Part shown: positions 17,774 through 26,574 of the stretch, piece after piece
How the letters are laid out: every line of letters begins with the position of its first letter
How positions within the stretch are numbered: position 1 is the stretch's first letter
Assembly (NCBI RefSeq): GCF_021216675.1
Contig: NZ_CP086120.1
Location: 3,718,501 to 3,782,500, forward strand
DNA from: Streptomyces gobiensis
Lineage (GTDB): Bacteria; Actinomycetota; Actinomycetes; Streptomycetales; Streptomycetaceae
Direction: 5' to 3'
Length of the DNA stretch: 64,000 nt
Made by a program: the position numbers and the translations under genes
The notes under the pieces: model-generated
Told to the model about the DNA's origin: nothing
The model's database searches: none
Seen by the model: the letters and a program-made list of their open reading frames with translations, nothing else

Positions 17774-18730
17774 ATGAGGAAGCGCTGGCGGGGTGCGCTG
17801 CTGGCTGTATGCCTGCTGGCCCCAGCCCTGGTCCTGGCCTACGGCTGGACGCAGCCATCCACCTCGGCCCAGAGCACCCAGCCTCCCGAGGACGACCGCC
17901 CGGAGTACATCCCCAGCTCGCCCACCCTCCCGGCCTCGAAACCCTCGAAACCCTCCAAGCCCTCCAAGCCCTCCGCCGCACCGCACACGCCACGACCCAG
18001 CCGGGTGCTCTACCTGGGCGATTCCCTCGCCATGGAGTCCCAGAACGCGCTGGGCCAGTGGCTCCAGAAGTCAGGACAGACGTCGTACCGAAGCGCCCCG
18101 TACTCCGGTACGACGCTCTGCGACTATCTGGAGGGCAGACCGGCTGACTCCCTGGTGCCGGACAAGGACAAGGCGGCCGCCCTGGTCCGCACCTTCAAAC
18201 CGGGAGTCATCGTGCTCCAGTTCTGGGGGAACTCCTGGGGCTACACCCCGTGCATGGACGAGACCCAGTCGGACACCCCCGCCTACTACGCCCGCTACGC
18301 GTCCGACGCGAGGGCGCTGACGGCCGAGATCGCCGCGTCCGCCAAACGGGCCGGAATTCCCCGCCCGAAGATCGTCTGGGTTCTCCAGGGCCCGGACGCC
18401 TTCAACCGGGACCGTGTCCGCAAGGTCAACGACCTCTACCGGTCACACGCCGCCGCCACCGGTGACCTCCTCGCCGACGCGGGCCGCCGGGTAAGCCCGG
18501 CGAACGACCGGTACACATACGCCCGGCAGCTCCCCTGCAACGCCTACGAGCGCACCCGGCCCGGCTACTGCACAGGCGACGTCACCCAACTCCACCGCGC
18601 CGACGACCCACTTCACTTCTGTCTGGCCCCCACCACCTCAACACCCAGGCCCTGCCCCCGCCCCTCCCCGGGCATTGACCGCTATACCAAGGCCATAGCG
18701 GACACGGTCACCGACTACCTCAGGGGATGA
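17774..18730 (+). CDS. Secreted SGNH/GDSL-type hydrolase
   Basis: About 318 residues with a signal peptide (RKRWRGALLAVCLLAPALVLAYG). A Pro/Ser/Lys linker with four KPS repeats (residues about 57-67) follows. The hydrolase domain starts VLYLGDSLAMES (block I GDS, Ser84), with FWGNSWGY and DDPLHFC near the C-terminus (likely block V Asp/His). It probably acts outside the cell on wall or glycan esters; substrate unknown. ATG 17774 is preferred over GTG 17771 by spacing from GGGGGAG. Family resemblance is to SGNH domains fused to acyltransferases in actinomycetes. Confidence 0.85.
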   Translation: MRKRWRGALLAVCLLAPALVLAYGWTQPSTSAQSTQPPEDDRPEYIPSSPTLPASKPSKPSKPSKPSAAPHTPRPSRVLYLGDSLAMESQNALGQWLQKSGQTSYRSAPYSGTTLCDYLEGRPADSLVPDKDKAAALVRTFKPGVIVLQFWGNSWGYTPCMDETQSDTPAYYARYASDARALTAEIAASAKRAGIPRPKIVWVLQGPDAFNRDRVRKVNDLYRSHAAATGDLLADAGRRVSPANDRYTYARQLPCNAYERTRPGYCTGDVTQLHRADDPLHFCLAPTTSTPRPCPRPSPGIDRYTKAIADTVTDYLRG

Positions 18731-18799
18731 CCAGGCGAGCGCGCTGCGGCTTGTGACACGGCTCAGCCGCCGATGGGGATGTTGACGCCGGACAGTCCG

Positions 18800-18834
18800 G
18801 CGCGCCGCCCAGCGGTCGCCGACTGGGCAGCGGT
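18800..18834. terminator. Possible weak hairpin terminator
   Basis: CGCCGCCCAG and CTGGGCAGCG can pair with one G-U wobble around a loop of about 12 bases. The structure sits in the 120-base gap between the convergent SGNH hydrolase and msrA genes. Confidence 0.4.
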
Positions 18835-18850
18835 AAGCGTCTGTTCGCCG

Positions 18851-19516
18851 TCAGCCGTCTGCCGGGGCGATCCCCACCGGGCAGGAGACCCCCGTGCCGC
18901 CGATGCCGCAGTATCCGGCCGGGTTCTTGTCCAGGTACTGCTGGTGGTAGGGCTCGGCCGGGTAGAAGGGGCGGCTTTCGGCCGGGACGATTTCGGTGGT
19001 GATGTCGCTGTAGCCGTTGCCCGTCAGCATGCGCTGGTAGGCCTCGCGGGAGGCCTCGGCCTCCTTGTGCTGGGCGGGGGAGTGGGTGTAGATCGCTGAA
19101 CGGTACTGGGTGCCGACGTCGTTGCCCTGGCGGAAGCCCTGGGTGGGGTCGTGGGACTCCCAGAAGAGCTTGAGCAGCTGGCCGTAGGAGACATGCGCGG
19201 GGTCATAGACGACGCGGACCGCTTCCGTGTGGCCCGTCAGACCGGAACAGACCTCCTCGTAGGTCGGGTTCAGGGTGTAGCCGCCCTGGTATCCGGCCAG
19301 GGTGGTCCAGACTCCGTCCCGCTGCCAGAACTTCCGTTCCGCCCCCCAGAAGCACCCCAGACCGAAGTCAGCGATCTGCAGGTGATCGGGGTACGGGCCG
19401 AGCAGCGGAGTGCCCAGGACCGTATGCCGGTCCGGGAGCGTGAACGTGGGGTCCGGTCGGCCCCTGAGGGCCTCCTCCAGGGAAGGGAGACGTTTCCTGT
19501 GGCTGCCGAAGATCAT
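18851..19516 (-). CDS. msrA: Peptide-methionine (S)-S-oxide reductase
   Basis: The 221-residue enzyme repairs methionine-S-sulfoxide. The active-site motif is [11 protein letters not shown] with catalytic Cys55. The C-terminal [12 protein letters not shown] supplies resolving Cys203 and Cys212, so it recycles through thioredoxin as a three-Cys MsrA. The N-terminal 45 residues ([34 protein letters not shown]) form the extension typical of actinobacterial and plant-like MsrA. Start ATG 19516. Confidence 0.95.
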   Translation of the reverse strand: MIFGSHRKRLPSLEEALRGRPDPTFTLPDRHTVLGTPLLGPYPDHLQIADFGLGCFWGAERKFWQRDGVWTTLAGYQGGYTLNPTYEEVCSGLTGHTEAVRVVYDPAHVSYGQLLKLFWESHDPTQGFRQGNDVGTQYRSAIYTHSPAQHKEAEASREAYQRMLTGNGYSDITTEIVPAESRPFYPAEPYHQQYLDKNPAGYCGIGGTGVSCPVGIAPADG

Positions 19517-19530
19517 CGTTCCCTGCTCCC

Positions 19531-20742
19531 TCAGTACGCCGGAGGTGTCGCCGCCGGATTGCCACCCTGGCCCTCAAAGCCCGCTACCGCCAGCGCGCGG
19601 TAGGAGGCGTACTCCCCGGCCGGGTTGCCGCTGTTTACCCACGGTACGGCGCCGACGTAGCCGTCGACCATGCGCAGCGCCTCCATCGCCTCGTCGTAGC
19701 GCTCCGCGCGGACCAGGAAGCAGAGCAGCAGATGGACCACGTGGGGGCGTACCGGGTGGTCGTCGGCGACGCTGTCGACCGCGAACTCCGCCGCCTCGAT
19801 GGCGTCCTCGACGACCTTGCTCTGGTACATCCCGCGCACCAGGTCGACCTCCGGGAGGTGGTCATAGACCGCGAAGAGGGGGAGCGCGGGAAGGAGACTG
19901 CCGGGCGGGGCACTGGCCGCCGCGCTCTGCGCGAAGCCGTAGGCCTCGTCCCGGGAGCCGTGCCATTTCTCCGACCAGTACGGCAGCGCGGCCAAGTGGG
20001 CGCCCATATGGGTCCGCGCCCGCCGGGTGACCTGGTGCCACAGGGCTTCGAAGTCCACCTTGCGGTAGCTCAGCGAGCGGGCGATGAACAGCTCGGTGAT
20101 GTACGGCGTCGGGTCCGCGTCGGCCAGCCGGGCCGCCTCATGGGCGACGTTGCGGGCCTCTTCGAGGATGATCCGGTGGTCCGCCGAGCCGGGGTACGCC
20201 AGCGCCTGCCAGACCAGGAACTGCGCGTACACCTGCGCGCCGCCCGGGTCCTGCGGCTGCTCGGAGCGCCAGTTCCGCAGCCAGCGGGCGTCCTGCGGCT
20301 GTGCCCCAAGTGCCCCCTGTGCCCCCTGGGCCCCTTCCTGGGGGGCCTTGCTGAAGGAGATCCCGCTGCTGGCCGGCTCCGTGGTGTCCACGGGGACACC
20401 GGCCGCGCGGGCCTGTGCCAGCTCCATCGCCGCTGCGCCCGCCAGCGACTGCACCCGCTGCCAGCGCAGCTCGTAGTCGTCGCCGGTCAGCGCGAGCAGC
20501 TGGGCGACCGGGCGCCAGTCCTGGGTGCGCTGGGTCTCGTCCAGCGCCTCGACCAGCTCCGGGTCGGGCCCGGGCAACCGCACATCGAGCTCGTCGACCG
20601 GTACGAAACCGTACGCACGCTGGTCTTCGGACCGGCTCAGGCCCTGGGTGGCCGCCTTGACGGCCTTGCGGCGGCGCAGGTGCGGGATCACGAAGAAACC
20701 GAGGACGGCGCCGACCAGAATGAGGAACAGCAGGAACTCCAT
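19531..20742 (-). CDS. Membrane-anchored TPR-like hypothetical protein
   Basis: The 403-residue protein has an N-terminal membrane anchor (residues 1-20, [20 protein letters not shown]) followed by RRRK, then a long cytoplasmic helical domain. No catalytic motif is seen. The helical repeats and [16 protein letters not shown] end suggest a TPR-like scaffold. A Gln/Gly/Ala stretch ([14 protein letters not shown]) is encoded by a short GCCCCCTGT-type microrepeat near 20310-20330. It lies 14 bases upstream of msrA on the same strand, so the two may be cotranscribed; it is divergent from metB. Confidence 0.8.
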   Translation of the reverse strand: MEFLLFLILVGAVLGFFVIPHLRRRKAVKAATQGLSRSEDQRAYGFVPVDELDVRLPGPDPELVEALDETQRTQDWRPVAQLLALTGDDYELRWQRVQSLAGAAAMELAQARAAGVPVDTTEPASSGISFSKAPQEGAQGAQGALGAQPQDARWLRNWRSEQPQDPGGAQVYAQFLVWQALAYPGSADHRIILEEARNVAHEAARLADADPTPYITELFIARSLSYRKVDFEALWHQVTRRARTHMGAHLAALPYWSEKWHGSRDEAYGFAQSAAASAPPGSLLPALPLFAVYDHLPEVDLVRGMYQSKVVEDAIEAAEFAVDSVADDHPVRPHVVHLLLCFLVRAERYDEAMEALRMVDGYVGAVPWVNSGNPAGEYASYRALAVAGFEGQGGNPAATPPAY

Positions 20743-20774
20743 GGGTCCACGGTACGGCGCATTACGCTCGTGCC

Positions 20775-21917
20775 ATGAGTCACCAGCATTTCGAGACCCT
20801 CGCCATTCACGCCGGACAGGAGCCGGACGCCGCCACCGGCGCCGTCGTCCCGCCCATCCACCAGGTGTCGACGTACAAACAGGACGGGGTCGGGGGGCTG
20901 CGCGGCGGCTATGAGTACAGCCGCTCCGCGAACCCGACCCGGACCGCGCTGGAGGAGAACCTGGCCGCGCTGGAGGGCGGCGGCCGTGGTCTCGCCTTCG
21001 CCTCCGGGCTGGCGGCCGAGGACTGCCTGCTGCGCACCCTGCTCACGCCGGGTGACCATGTGGTCATCCCGAATGACGCGTACGGCGGTACCTTCCGGCT
21101 CTTCGCCAAGGTCGTCGAGCGGTGGGGAGTGGAGTGGTCGGTCGCCGACACCTCCGACCCCGAGGCGGTACGGGCGGCGCTCCGGGACCGTACGAAGGTG
21201 GTCTGGGTGGAGACCCCGAGCAACCCGCTGCTCGGTATCACCGATATCGCGCAGCTCGCGGATATCGCCCGGACGGCCGGGGCCCGGCTGGTGGTGGACA
21301 ACACCTTCGCCAGCCCATATCTGCAGCAGCCGCTGGCGCTGGGCGCGGATGTCGTCGTGCACTCCACGACGAAGTACATGGGCGGGCATTCGGATGTGGT
21401 GGGCGGCGCGCTGGTGACCGCGGACGCCGGGCTCGGTGAGGAGCTGGCCTTCCACCAGAACGCGATGGGTGCGATCGCCGGGCCCTTTGACTCCTGGCTG
21501 GTGCTGCGGGGCATCAAGACCCTCGCGGTGCGGATGGACCGGCACAGCGCGAACGCGGCGCGGGTCGCGGAGATGCTGGTCGCGCACGGGAAGGTGACCG
21601 AGGTCTTCTATCCCGGGCTGCCCTCGCACCCCGGGCACGAGACCGCGGCCAAGCAGATGCGGTCCTTCGGCGGCATGGTCTCCTTCCGGGTCGCGGGCGG
21701 TGAGGAGGCCGCGGTCGAGGTTTGCAACCGCGCCGAGCTCTTCACGCTGGGGGAGTCCCTGGGCGGTGTGGAGTCGCTGATCGAGCACCCGGGGCGGATG
21801 ACGCACGCCTCGGCGGCGGGCTCGGCGCTTGAGGTCCCGGCGGATCTGGTGCGGCTGTCGGTCGGCATCGAGTCGGTCGACGACCTGCTGGCGGATCTGA
21901 CGGCGGCGCTGCGGTAG
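20775..21917 (+). CDS. metB: Cystathionine gamma-synthase (Cys/Met metabolism PLP enzyme)
   Basis: The 380-residue fold-type I PLP enzyme of the Cys/Met family has YSRSANPTRTALEENLAALE and the cofactor Lys200 in VHSTTKYMGGHSD. It most likely joins O-succinyl- or O-acetyl-homoserine to cysteine (transsulfuration). Sequence alone does not exclude cystathionine gamma-lyase or sulfhydrylase activity. The start is ATG 20775, 32 bases from the divergent TPR-like gene. The annotation metB follows the usual name at this locus. Confidence 0.9.
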   Translation: MSHQHFETLAIHAGQEPDAATGAVVPPIHQVSTYKQDGVGGLRGGYEYSRSANPTRTALEENLAALEGGGRGLAFASGLAAEDCLLRTLLTPGDHVVIPNDAYGGTFRLFAKVVERWGVEWSVADTSDPEAVRAALRDRTKVVWVETPSNPLLGITDIAQLADIARTAGARLVVDNTFASPYLQQPLALGADVVVHSTTKYMGGHSDVVGGALVTADAGLGEELAFHQNAMGAIAGPFDSWLVLRGIKTLAVRMDRHSANAARVAEMLVAHGKVTEVFYPGLPSHPGHETAAKQMRSFGGMVSFRVAGGEEAAVEVCNRAELFTLGESLGGVESLIEHPGRMTHASAAGSALEVPADLVRLSVGIESVDDLLADLTAALR

Positions 21918-21936
21918 GGGGCTCCGCCCCCGCTGG

Positions 21937-22173
21937 TCACCAGCTGAAGCCCGGTGGGGTCGCTGGGGCCGGTGGGGTGCGGACCGCCCAGACCGTGAGG
22001 GCGAGGACGGCCAGGCAGAGCAGGGCCCAGAGCGCGGCGCGGGCTGCGCGGCGGCGGCGCAGGAGCCGGTGGCCGCGCAGGGCCGCGCGGGCGGTCAGAT
22101 CCGGGGGTACGGGCGGATGGGGGCCGTCCAGCAGGCGGCGGACCTGCTCCTCCTTACGGTCCGGCGGGCTCAT
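21937..22173 (-). CDS. Small single-TM protein coupled to an ECF-like sigma gene
   Basis: This 78-residue protein starts MSPPDRKEEQVRRLLDGPHP, has a basic stretch (RGHRLLRRRRAARAA), one membrane helix (LWALLCLAVLALTVWAV) and a short Pro-rich tail. Its ATG (22173) overlaps the TGA of the upstream sigma-like gene by four bases (ATGA), so the two are translationally coupled. Small membrane partners of ECF sigmas are often anti-sigma factors; here the cytoplasmic part is short and no zinc motif is present, so that role is only a guess. Confidence 0.75.
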   Translation of the reverse strand: MSPPDRKEEQVRRLLDGPHPPVPPDLTARAALRGHRLLRRRRAARAALWALLCLAVLALTVWAVRTPPAPATPPGFSW

Positions 22174-22607
22174 CGGCTGCGCACAGTGGACACCGCCCGG
22201 GTGCACAACGTCCGGACCCGCTCGACCGGCAGCCCGAGCCCGGCGGCGGTCTGCTCCTCGGCGATGCCCTCATACAGCCGCAGCACCAGCACCAGCCGCT
22301 CCCGCGGGGTGAGCCGGCTGAGCGGCCCGCCGCGTGGACGCCGGTGCCGCCAGGCCGTACGCGCGAAGTGGGTGGCGAGCTCCTGGCGGGCGTGGTCGTA
22401 CGGGTCCGCGCCACGCAGCCCGTCCCATGCCGCGTACGTACGGGACAGCGCCACCGTCAGCAGCCGCTCTGCGGCGGGGCAGGCCCGCCCGGGCGGCTCG
22501 GTCGTCAACAGCGCGGCGGCATGCAGCAGTCGGCCTGCCGCGCCCGCGACAAACGTTTCGAATTCCCGGGCGCGGCGGCAATCTTGGGCATCCCGCCGCG
22601 CTCCCAC
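22170..22607 (-). CDS. SigE-family (ECF-like) RNA polymerase sigma factor, divergent
   Basis: The 145-residue protein resembles actinobacterial SigE-family ECF sigmas. It has FETFVAGAAGRLLHAAALL (region 2 start), ALSRTYAAWDG, and a C-terminal region 4 helix-turn-helix (LTPRERLVLVLRLYEGIAEEQTAAGLGLPVERVRTL). Region 2 is diverged and short, so DNA opening activity is uncertain. The start is GTG 22607. It is coupled to the small membrane protein downstream. Confidence 0.75.
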   Translation of the reverse strand: MGARRDAQDCRRAREFETFVAGAAGRLLHAAALLTTEPPGRACPAAERLLTVALSRTYAAWDGLRGADPYDHARQELATHFARTAWRHRRPRGGPLSRLTPRERLVLVLRLYEGIAEEQTAAGLGLPVERVRTLCTRAVSTVRSR

Positions 22608-22689
22608 CCTGCTATAGGACGGCAGCGGACCGCAGCGGTCAAGAGGTCCCGAGGCTGGGAGGCTGCGACTCTACGACGACTCCAGGACG

Positions 22690-23229
22690 CTACGAAGGCG
22701 TGACCGATGACTGCAGTTCGGAGAAGGCGCTGTTGAAGCGCGTGAGGAGCGCGCAGAACGTATCGCGCTCCTCCTCCGACCAGTCCTCGGTCAGCAGCGC
22801 CATCAGCTCGCGCCGCGAGGCCCGCACCTGCTCCAGGCGGCTGGCGCCACGCGGGGAGAGCTGCAGGACGACGGCACGGCCGTCCTCCGGGTGCGAAGTC
22901 CGTTTGACCAGGCCGGAGTCGACCAGCGGTGCCACCTGGCGGGTCACCGTCGAGGAGTCGATACCCATACCGGCGGCGAGGGCTTTCACACCGGTCGGGC
23001 CATCCTGGTCCAGCCGGTTGAGCAGCAGATACGCGGCGCGGTCCATGGAGTTGCGGGCCTGGCCGACGCCGCCCAGCCGGGTCTGTTCGGCACGGCGGGC
23101 GAAGAGGGCGACTTGGTGCTGCATCGCGTCGAGAAGAGGGGCGTCCGGGCGGTCTGAGTGCTGCAGCTCGTTCTGGAGCTTGTTCTGGACCTTGTTCTGG
23201 GGGGCGTTCTGATCGATATCAGTCGTCAT
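22690..23229 (-). CDS. MarR-family transcriptional regulator
   Basis: The 179-residue winged-helix protein has a MarR core with RAAYLLLNRLD, GVKALAAGMGIDSSTVTRQVAPLVDSGLVKR (recognition helix) and the wing SHPEDGRAVVLQLSPRG. The N-terminus carries a three-fold QNKV/QNKL/QNEL repeat (residues about 10-22) made by 12-base tandem units, absent from the family core. ATG 23229 is chosen; ATG 23247 would add six residues. It is divergent from ilvA, whose start codon lies inside a perfect inverted repeat that may be its operator (inference). Confidence 0.9.
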   Translation of the reverse strand: MTTDIDQNAPQNKVQNKLQNELQHSDRPDAPLLDAMQHQVALFARRAEQTRLGGVGQARNSMDRAAYLLLNRLDQDGPTGVKALAAGMGIDSSTVTRQVAPLVDSGLVKRTSHPEDGRAVVLQLSPRGASRLEQVRASRRELMALLTEDWSEEERDTFCALLTRFNSAFSELQSSVTPS

Positions 23230-23370
23230 GTCCGGGTGCGTGGGCATGGCCGGGGTGCTCGCTTCTTTGGAAGTACGACGTGGGAACGGTTGAGAGGGTG
23301 AGGCACAGAGTACGCGGGTCGGGCCCGTCCCGTACCAGTGCTGCGAGAACCAGTGGGCCCGGGCTGCGAG

Positions 23371-23391
23371 ACTGGCAACATGGTTGCCAGT
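23371..23391. promoter_or_regulatory. Perfect inverted repeat centred on the ilvA start codon
   Basis: Arms ACTGGCAAC (23371-23379) and GTTGCCAGT (23383-23391) are exactly complementary, and the 3-base centre is the ATG start codon of ilvA. It could be a 21-bp operator for the divergent MarR regulator, or an mRNA hairpin that hides the start. The right arm continues into three CCAGTG repeats. Confidence 0.7.
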
Positions 23392-24609
23392 GCCAGTGCC
23401 AGTGCCCGTGCCCTCACCGTCGACGACATCAGTCTCGCCCAGAAGACGCTCTCCGGGGTCGCCCGGATTACGGCGATGGAGGGCAGCCGCCATCTCACGC
23501 GGCTGGTCGGCGACCCGGTCCACCTCAAGTGCGAGAACCTGCAGCGCACCGGCTCCTTCAAGATCCGGGGCGCCTATGTCCGTATCGCCGCCATGTCCCC
23601 CGAGGAGCGGGCCCGCGGTGTGGTCGCCGCCAGCGCGGGGAACCACGCGCAGGGCGTCGCCCTCGCCGCTTCCCTGCTCGGGGTGAGCTCGACCGTCTTT
23701 ATGCCGGTCGGCGCCCCGCTGCCGAAGCTCGCGGCCACCCAGGACTACGGCGCCGAGGTACGGCTGCACGGCCAGGTCGTGGATGAGGCGCTGCACGCCG
23801 CGCAGGAGTACGCGGCGGAGACCGGCGCGGTTTTCATCCACCCCTTTGACCACCCGGACATCGTCGCCGGGCAGGGCACGGTGGGGCTGGAGATCCTGGA
23901 GCAGTGCCCGGAGGTGCGCTCGATCGTCGTCGGGGTCGGCGGCGGCGGGCTCGCGGCCGGCATCGCGCTCGCGGTGAAGTCGCTGCGTCCCGATGTCAAG
24001 GTGATCGGCGTACAGGCGGAGGGCGCCGCGGCCTATCCGCCCTCGCTCGCCGCCGGGCATCCGGTGGCGCTGGACTCGGTGTCGACGATGGCGGACGGCA
24101 TCAAGGTGGGACGGCCCGGCGATGTGCCGTTCAAAATCATTGGCGAGCTGGTCGATGAGGTCCGTACTGTTTCCGAGGACGCGCTTTCGAGTGCGCTGCT
24201 GCTCTGCCTGGAGCGGGCCAAACTGGTCGTCGAACCGGCGGGTGCCAGCCCGGTGGCGGCGCTGCTGTCCGAGCCGGAGTCCTTCGATGGACCGGTCGTC
24301 GCGGTGCTGTCCGGGGGCAATGTCGATCCGCTGGTGCTCCAGCGCACGCTGCGGCACGGCATGGCGGCGGCAGGGCGCTATCTGTCGCTGCGGCTGCGAC
24401 TGACGGACCGCCCGGGGGCGCTGGCGGCGCTCCTGGGGGAATTGTCAGTGGCGGACGCTAACGTCCTCGATGTGAGCCATGTACGGACCGACCCACGGCT
24501 CGGGCTCACGGAAGCGGAGGTGGAGCTGCACCTGGAGACCAAGGGGCCGGAGCACTGCGTCGACGTAGCGGCGGCGCTGCGCAAGGCCGGTTACACCGTC
24601 ATGGGGTGA
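23380..24609 (+). CDS. ilvA: Threonine ammonia-lyase (threonine dehydratase)
   Basis: The 409-residue PLP enzyme has cofactor Lys61 in GSFKIRGAYVR, substrate loop SAGNHAQGVALAA, glycine-rich phosphate loop VGVGGGGLAAG, and a single C-terminal ACT domain (YLSLRLRLTDRPGALAALLGEL). It deaminates threonine to 2-oxobutyrate for isoleucine, or acts catabolically; the one short ACT domain fits either. The N-terminus MVASASASARA comes from CCAGTG microrepeats. The start ATG is the centre of a 21-bp inverted repeat and has no clear ribosome site. Confidence 0.93.
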   Translation: MVASASASARALTVDDISLAQKTLSGVARITAMEGSRHLTRLVGDPVHLKCENLQRTGSFKIRGAYVRIAAMSPEERARGVVAASAGNHAQGVALAASLLGVSSTVFMPVGAPLPKLAATQDYGAEVRLHGQVVDEALHAAQEYAAETGAVFIHPFDHPDIVAGQGTVGLEILEQCPEVRSIVVGVGGGGLAAGIALAVKSLRPDVKVIGVQAEGAAAYPPSLAAGHPVALDSVSTMADGIKVGRPGDVPFKIIGELVDEVRTVSEDALSSALLLCLERAKLVVEPAGASPVAALLSEPESFDGPVVAVLSGGNVDPLVLQRTLRHGMAAAGRYLSLRLRLTDRPGALAALLGELSVADANVLDVSHVRTDPRLGLTEAEVELHLETKGPEHCVDVAAALRKAGYTVMG

Positions 24610-24725
24610 AGGAACTCCCCGGTTGGTGAATAACGCGATGTATCGGGTCTTTACAAGGTGCCGTCTGCTGCGCTGTGAACTTACGATTCTTTCCTTTAAT
24701 ACCCCATAGCTTTGGGAGACCACAC

Positions 24726-25715
24726 ATGCCAGGCGCCATATACGCCGAAGGTCTGGTGAAGACCTTCGGCGATGTCAGGGCTCTGGACGGCGTTGACCTC
24801 GATGTCCCAGAAGGCACCGTGCTCGGCCTGCTCGGCCCGAACGGCGCCGGTAAGACCACCACCGTGCGGGTGCTCACCACCCTGCTGCAGCCGGACAGCG
24901 GCGCGGCGGTCGTCGCGGGGCTCGATGTCCTCAAGTACCCCAATGAGGTACGCCGTTCCATCGGTCTGTCCGGTCAGTTCGCGGCGGTCGATGAGTACTT
25001 GACCGGCCGGGAGAATCTCCAGATGGTCGGCCAGCTCTACCAGATGTCCGCGCGCGACGCGAAGAAGCGGGCCGGTGAGCTGCTGGAGCGCTTCAACCTC
25101 GCCGATGCCGCCGACCGCACCGCCAAGACGTACTCCGGCGGTATGCGACGGCGCCTCGACCTCGCGGCCGCGCTGGTCGTCAGCCCGCCGGTGATGTTCA
25201 TGGACGAGCCGACCACCGGTCTGGACCCCCGTAACCGGCAGGGGCTGTGGGATGTCATCCAGGAGTTGGTCGCCGGTGGCACCACCCTGTTGCTGACCAC
25301 GCAGTATCTGGAGGAGGCGGACCGGCTCGCCGATGACATCGCCGTCGTCGACCACGGCAAGGTCATCGCCCGGGGCAGCTCCGACCAGCTCAAGGCCCAA
25401 ACGGGTGGCGAGCGGGTCGAGGTCGTCGTGCACGACCGTGAGCACATCCCCAGCGTCGAGGAGGTCCTGCACGGCCGGAGCCTCGGCAAGGGCGAGGTCA
25501 CCATCGATCAGCACACCCGCAAGCTGACCGTGCCGGTCACCGGCGGCGCCAAGCTGCTGGCCGAGATCATCCGCGATCTCGACGCACGCGGTATCGAGAT
25601 CGACGACATCGGGCTGCGCCGCCCGACCCTGGACGATGTCTTTATCTCGCTGACCGGTCACGCGGCCGAGGAGCGGGCGGACGACGAGGAAGAGACCGCG
25701 GAGGTTGCCAAGTGA
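24726..25715 (+). CDS. DrrA-like ABC transporter ATP-binding protein
   Basis: The 329-residue ATPase has Walker A GPNGAGKTTT, signature YSGGMRRRLDLAAAL, Walker B VMFMDEPTTGLDP and the H-loop region TTQYLEEADRLADD. The C-terminal extension (residues about 215-320), with GVEIDDIGLRRPTLDDVF-like sequence, is the daunorubicin-resistance (DrrA) type. ATG 24726 follows GGGAGACCAC. The downstream permease start overlaps its stop (GTGA), so the two form a two-component exporter for a lipophilic substrate, not identified. Confidence 0.93.
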   Translation: MPGAIYAEGLVKTFGDVRALDGVDLDVPEGTVLGLLGPNGAGKTTTVRVLTTLLQPDSGAAVVAGLDVLKYPNEVRRSIGLSGQFAAVDEYLTGRENLQMVGQLYQMSARDAKKRAGELLERFNLADAADRTAKTYSGGMRRRLDLAAALVVSPPVMFMDEPTTGLDPRNRQGLWDVIQELVAGGTTLLLTTQYLEEADRLADDIAVVDHGKVIARGSSDQLKAQTGGERVEVVVHDREHIPSVEEVLHGRSLGKGEVTIDQHTRKLTVPVTGGAKLLAEIIRDLDARGIEIDDIGLRRPTLDDVFISLTGHAAEERADDEEETAEVAK

Positions 25716-26569
25716 GTGTCACAGCGCCCCGCAAGGTCATTGTCCCCAGGGGCGGCGGAGGCATCGGCCAGTCCGTTTCCGACTCCCTCATCGTCGCCAA
25801 GCGCAACCTCATCCGGATGCTCCGCATCCCCGAGGTCATCATCTTCGGACTGATCCAGCCGATCATGTTCGTGGTGCTGTTCAGCTATGTCTTCGGCGGT
25901 TCGATCAACATCCCGGGAGCCGGTCTTGACCCTGGTGCCTACCGCGAGTTCCTGATGGCGGGCATCTTCGCGCAGACCGTCACCTTCGCCACGGCGGGTG
26001 CGGGAGCGGGTATCGCCGAGGATATGCACAAGGGCCTCATCGACCGCTTCCGCTCACTGCCGATGGCGCGGGGCGCGGTCCTGACGGGGCGTACGCTCGC
26101 GGACGCGGTGCAGACCGCGCTCACGCTGGTGGTGCTGGCCATCGTCGCGCTGCTGGTCGGCTGGCGCGCGCACGACGGCATCCTGAAGGCGCTGGCCGCC
26201 TTCGGCCTGCTGCTGCTCCTCGGGTACGCCTTCACCTGGATCGGCGCGCTGATCGGCCTCACGGTCCGTACGCCGGAGGCGGCCACCTCCGGCGGGCTGA
26301 TCTGGCTCTTCCCGCTGACCTTCATCTCCGTCGCCTTCGTACCGTCGGAGAACATGCCGACGTTCCTGCGGCATGTCGCCGAGTGGAATCCCTTCAGTGC
26401 GACGGTGATGGCGTGCCGCGATCTCTTCGGCAACCTGCCGGTGGGGTACGAGGCGCCGGCCGCCTGGCCGATGCAGCATCCGGTGATCGCCTCGGTGATC
26501 TACTCGCTCCTGATCATCATCCTGTTCCGCACGCTGGCAGTCCGCAAATACCGCTCCGCAACAGCCTGA
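25712..26569 (+). CDS. DrrB-like ABC-2 transporter permease
   Basis: The 285-residue ABC-2 type permease has six predicted membrane helices. The first follows NLIRMLRIPEVIIFGLIQPIMFVVLF, and the EDMHKGLIDRFRSLPMARGAVLTGR coupling helix faces the ATPase. Its GTG overlaps the TGA of the ATP-binding gene by four bases. No antibiotic biosynthetic genes are near, so it is probably a core drug or lipid exporter. Confidence 0.92.
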   Translation: MSVTAPRKVIVPRGGGGIGQSVSDSLIVAKRNLIRMLRIPEVIIFGLIQPIMFVVLFSYVFGGSINIPGAGLDPGAYREFLMAGIFAQTVTFATAGAGAGIAEDMHKGLIDRFRSLPMARGAVLTGRTLADAVQTALTLVVLAIVALLVGWRAHDGILKALAAFGLLLLLGYAFTWIGALIGLTVRTPEAATSGGLIWLFPLTFISVAFVPSENMPTFLRHVAEWNPFSATVMACRDLFGNLPVGYEAPAAWPMQHPVIASVIYSLLIIILFRTLAVRKYRSATA

Positions 26570-26574
26570 CGGGA

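Noticed and set aside
24726..26569. DrrAB-like exporter as part of an antibiotic cluster
   Set aside because: Neighbours are housekeeping genes; no biosynthetic enzymes are nearby.
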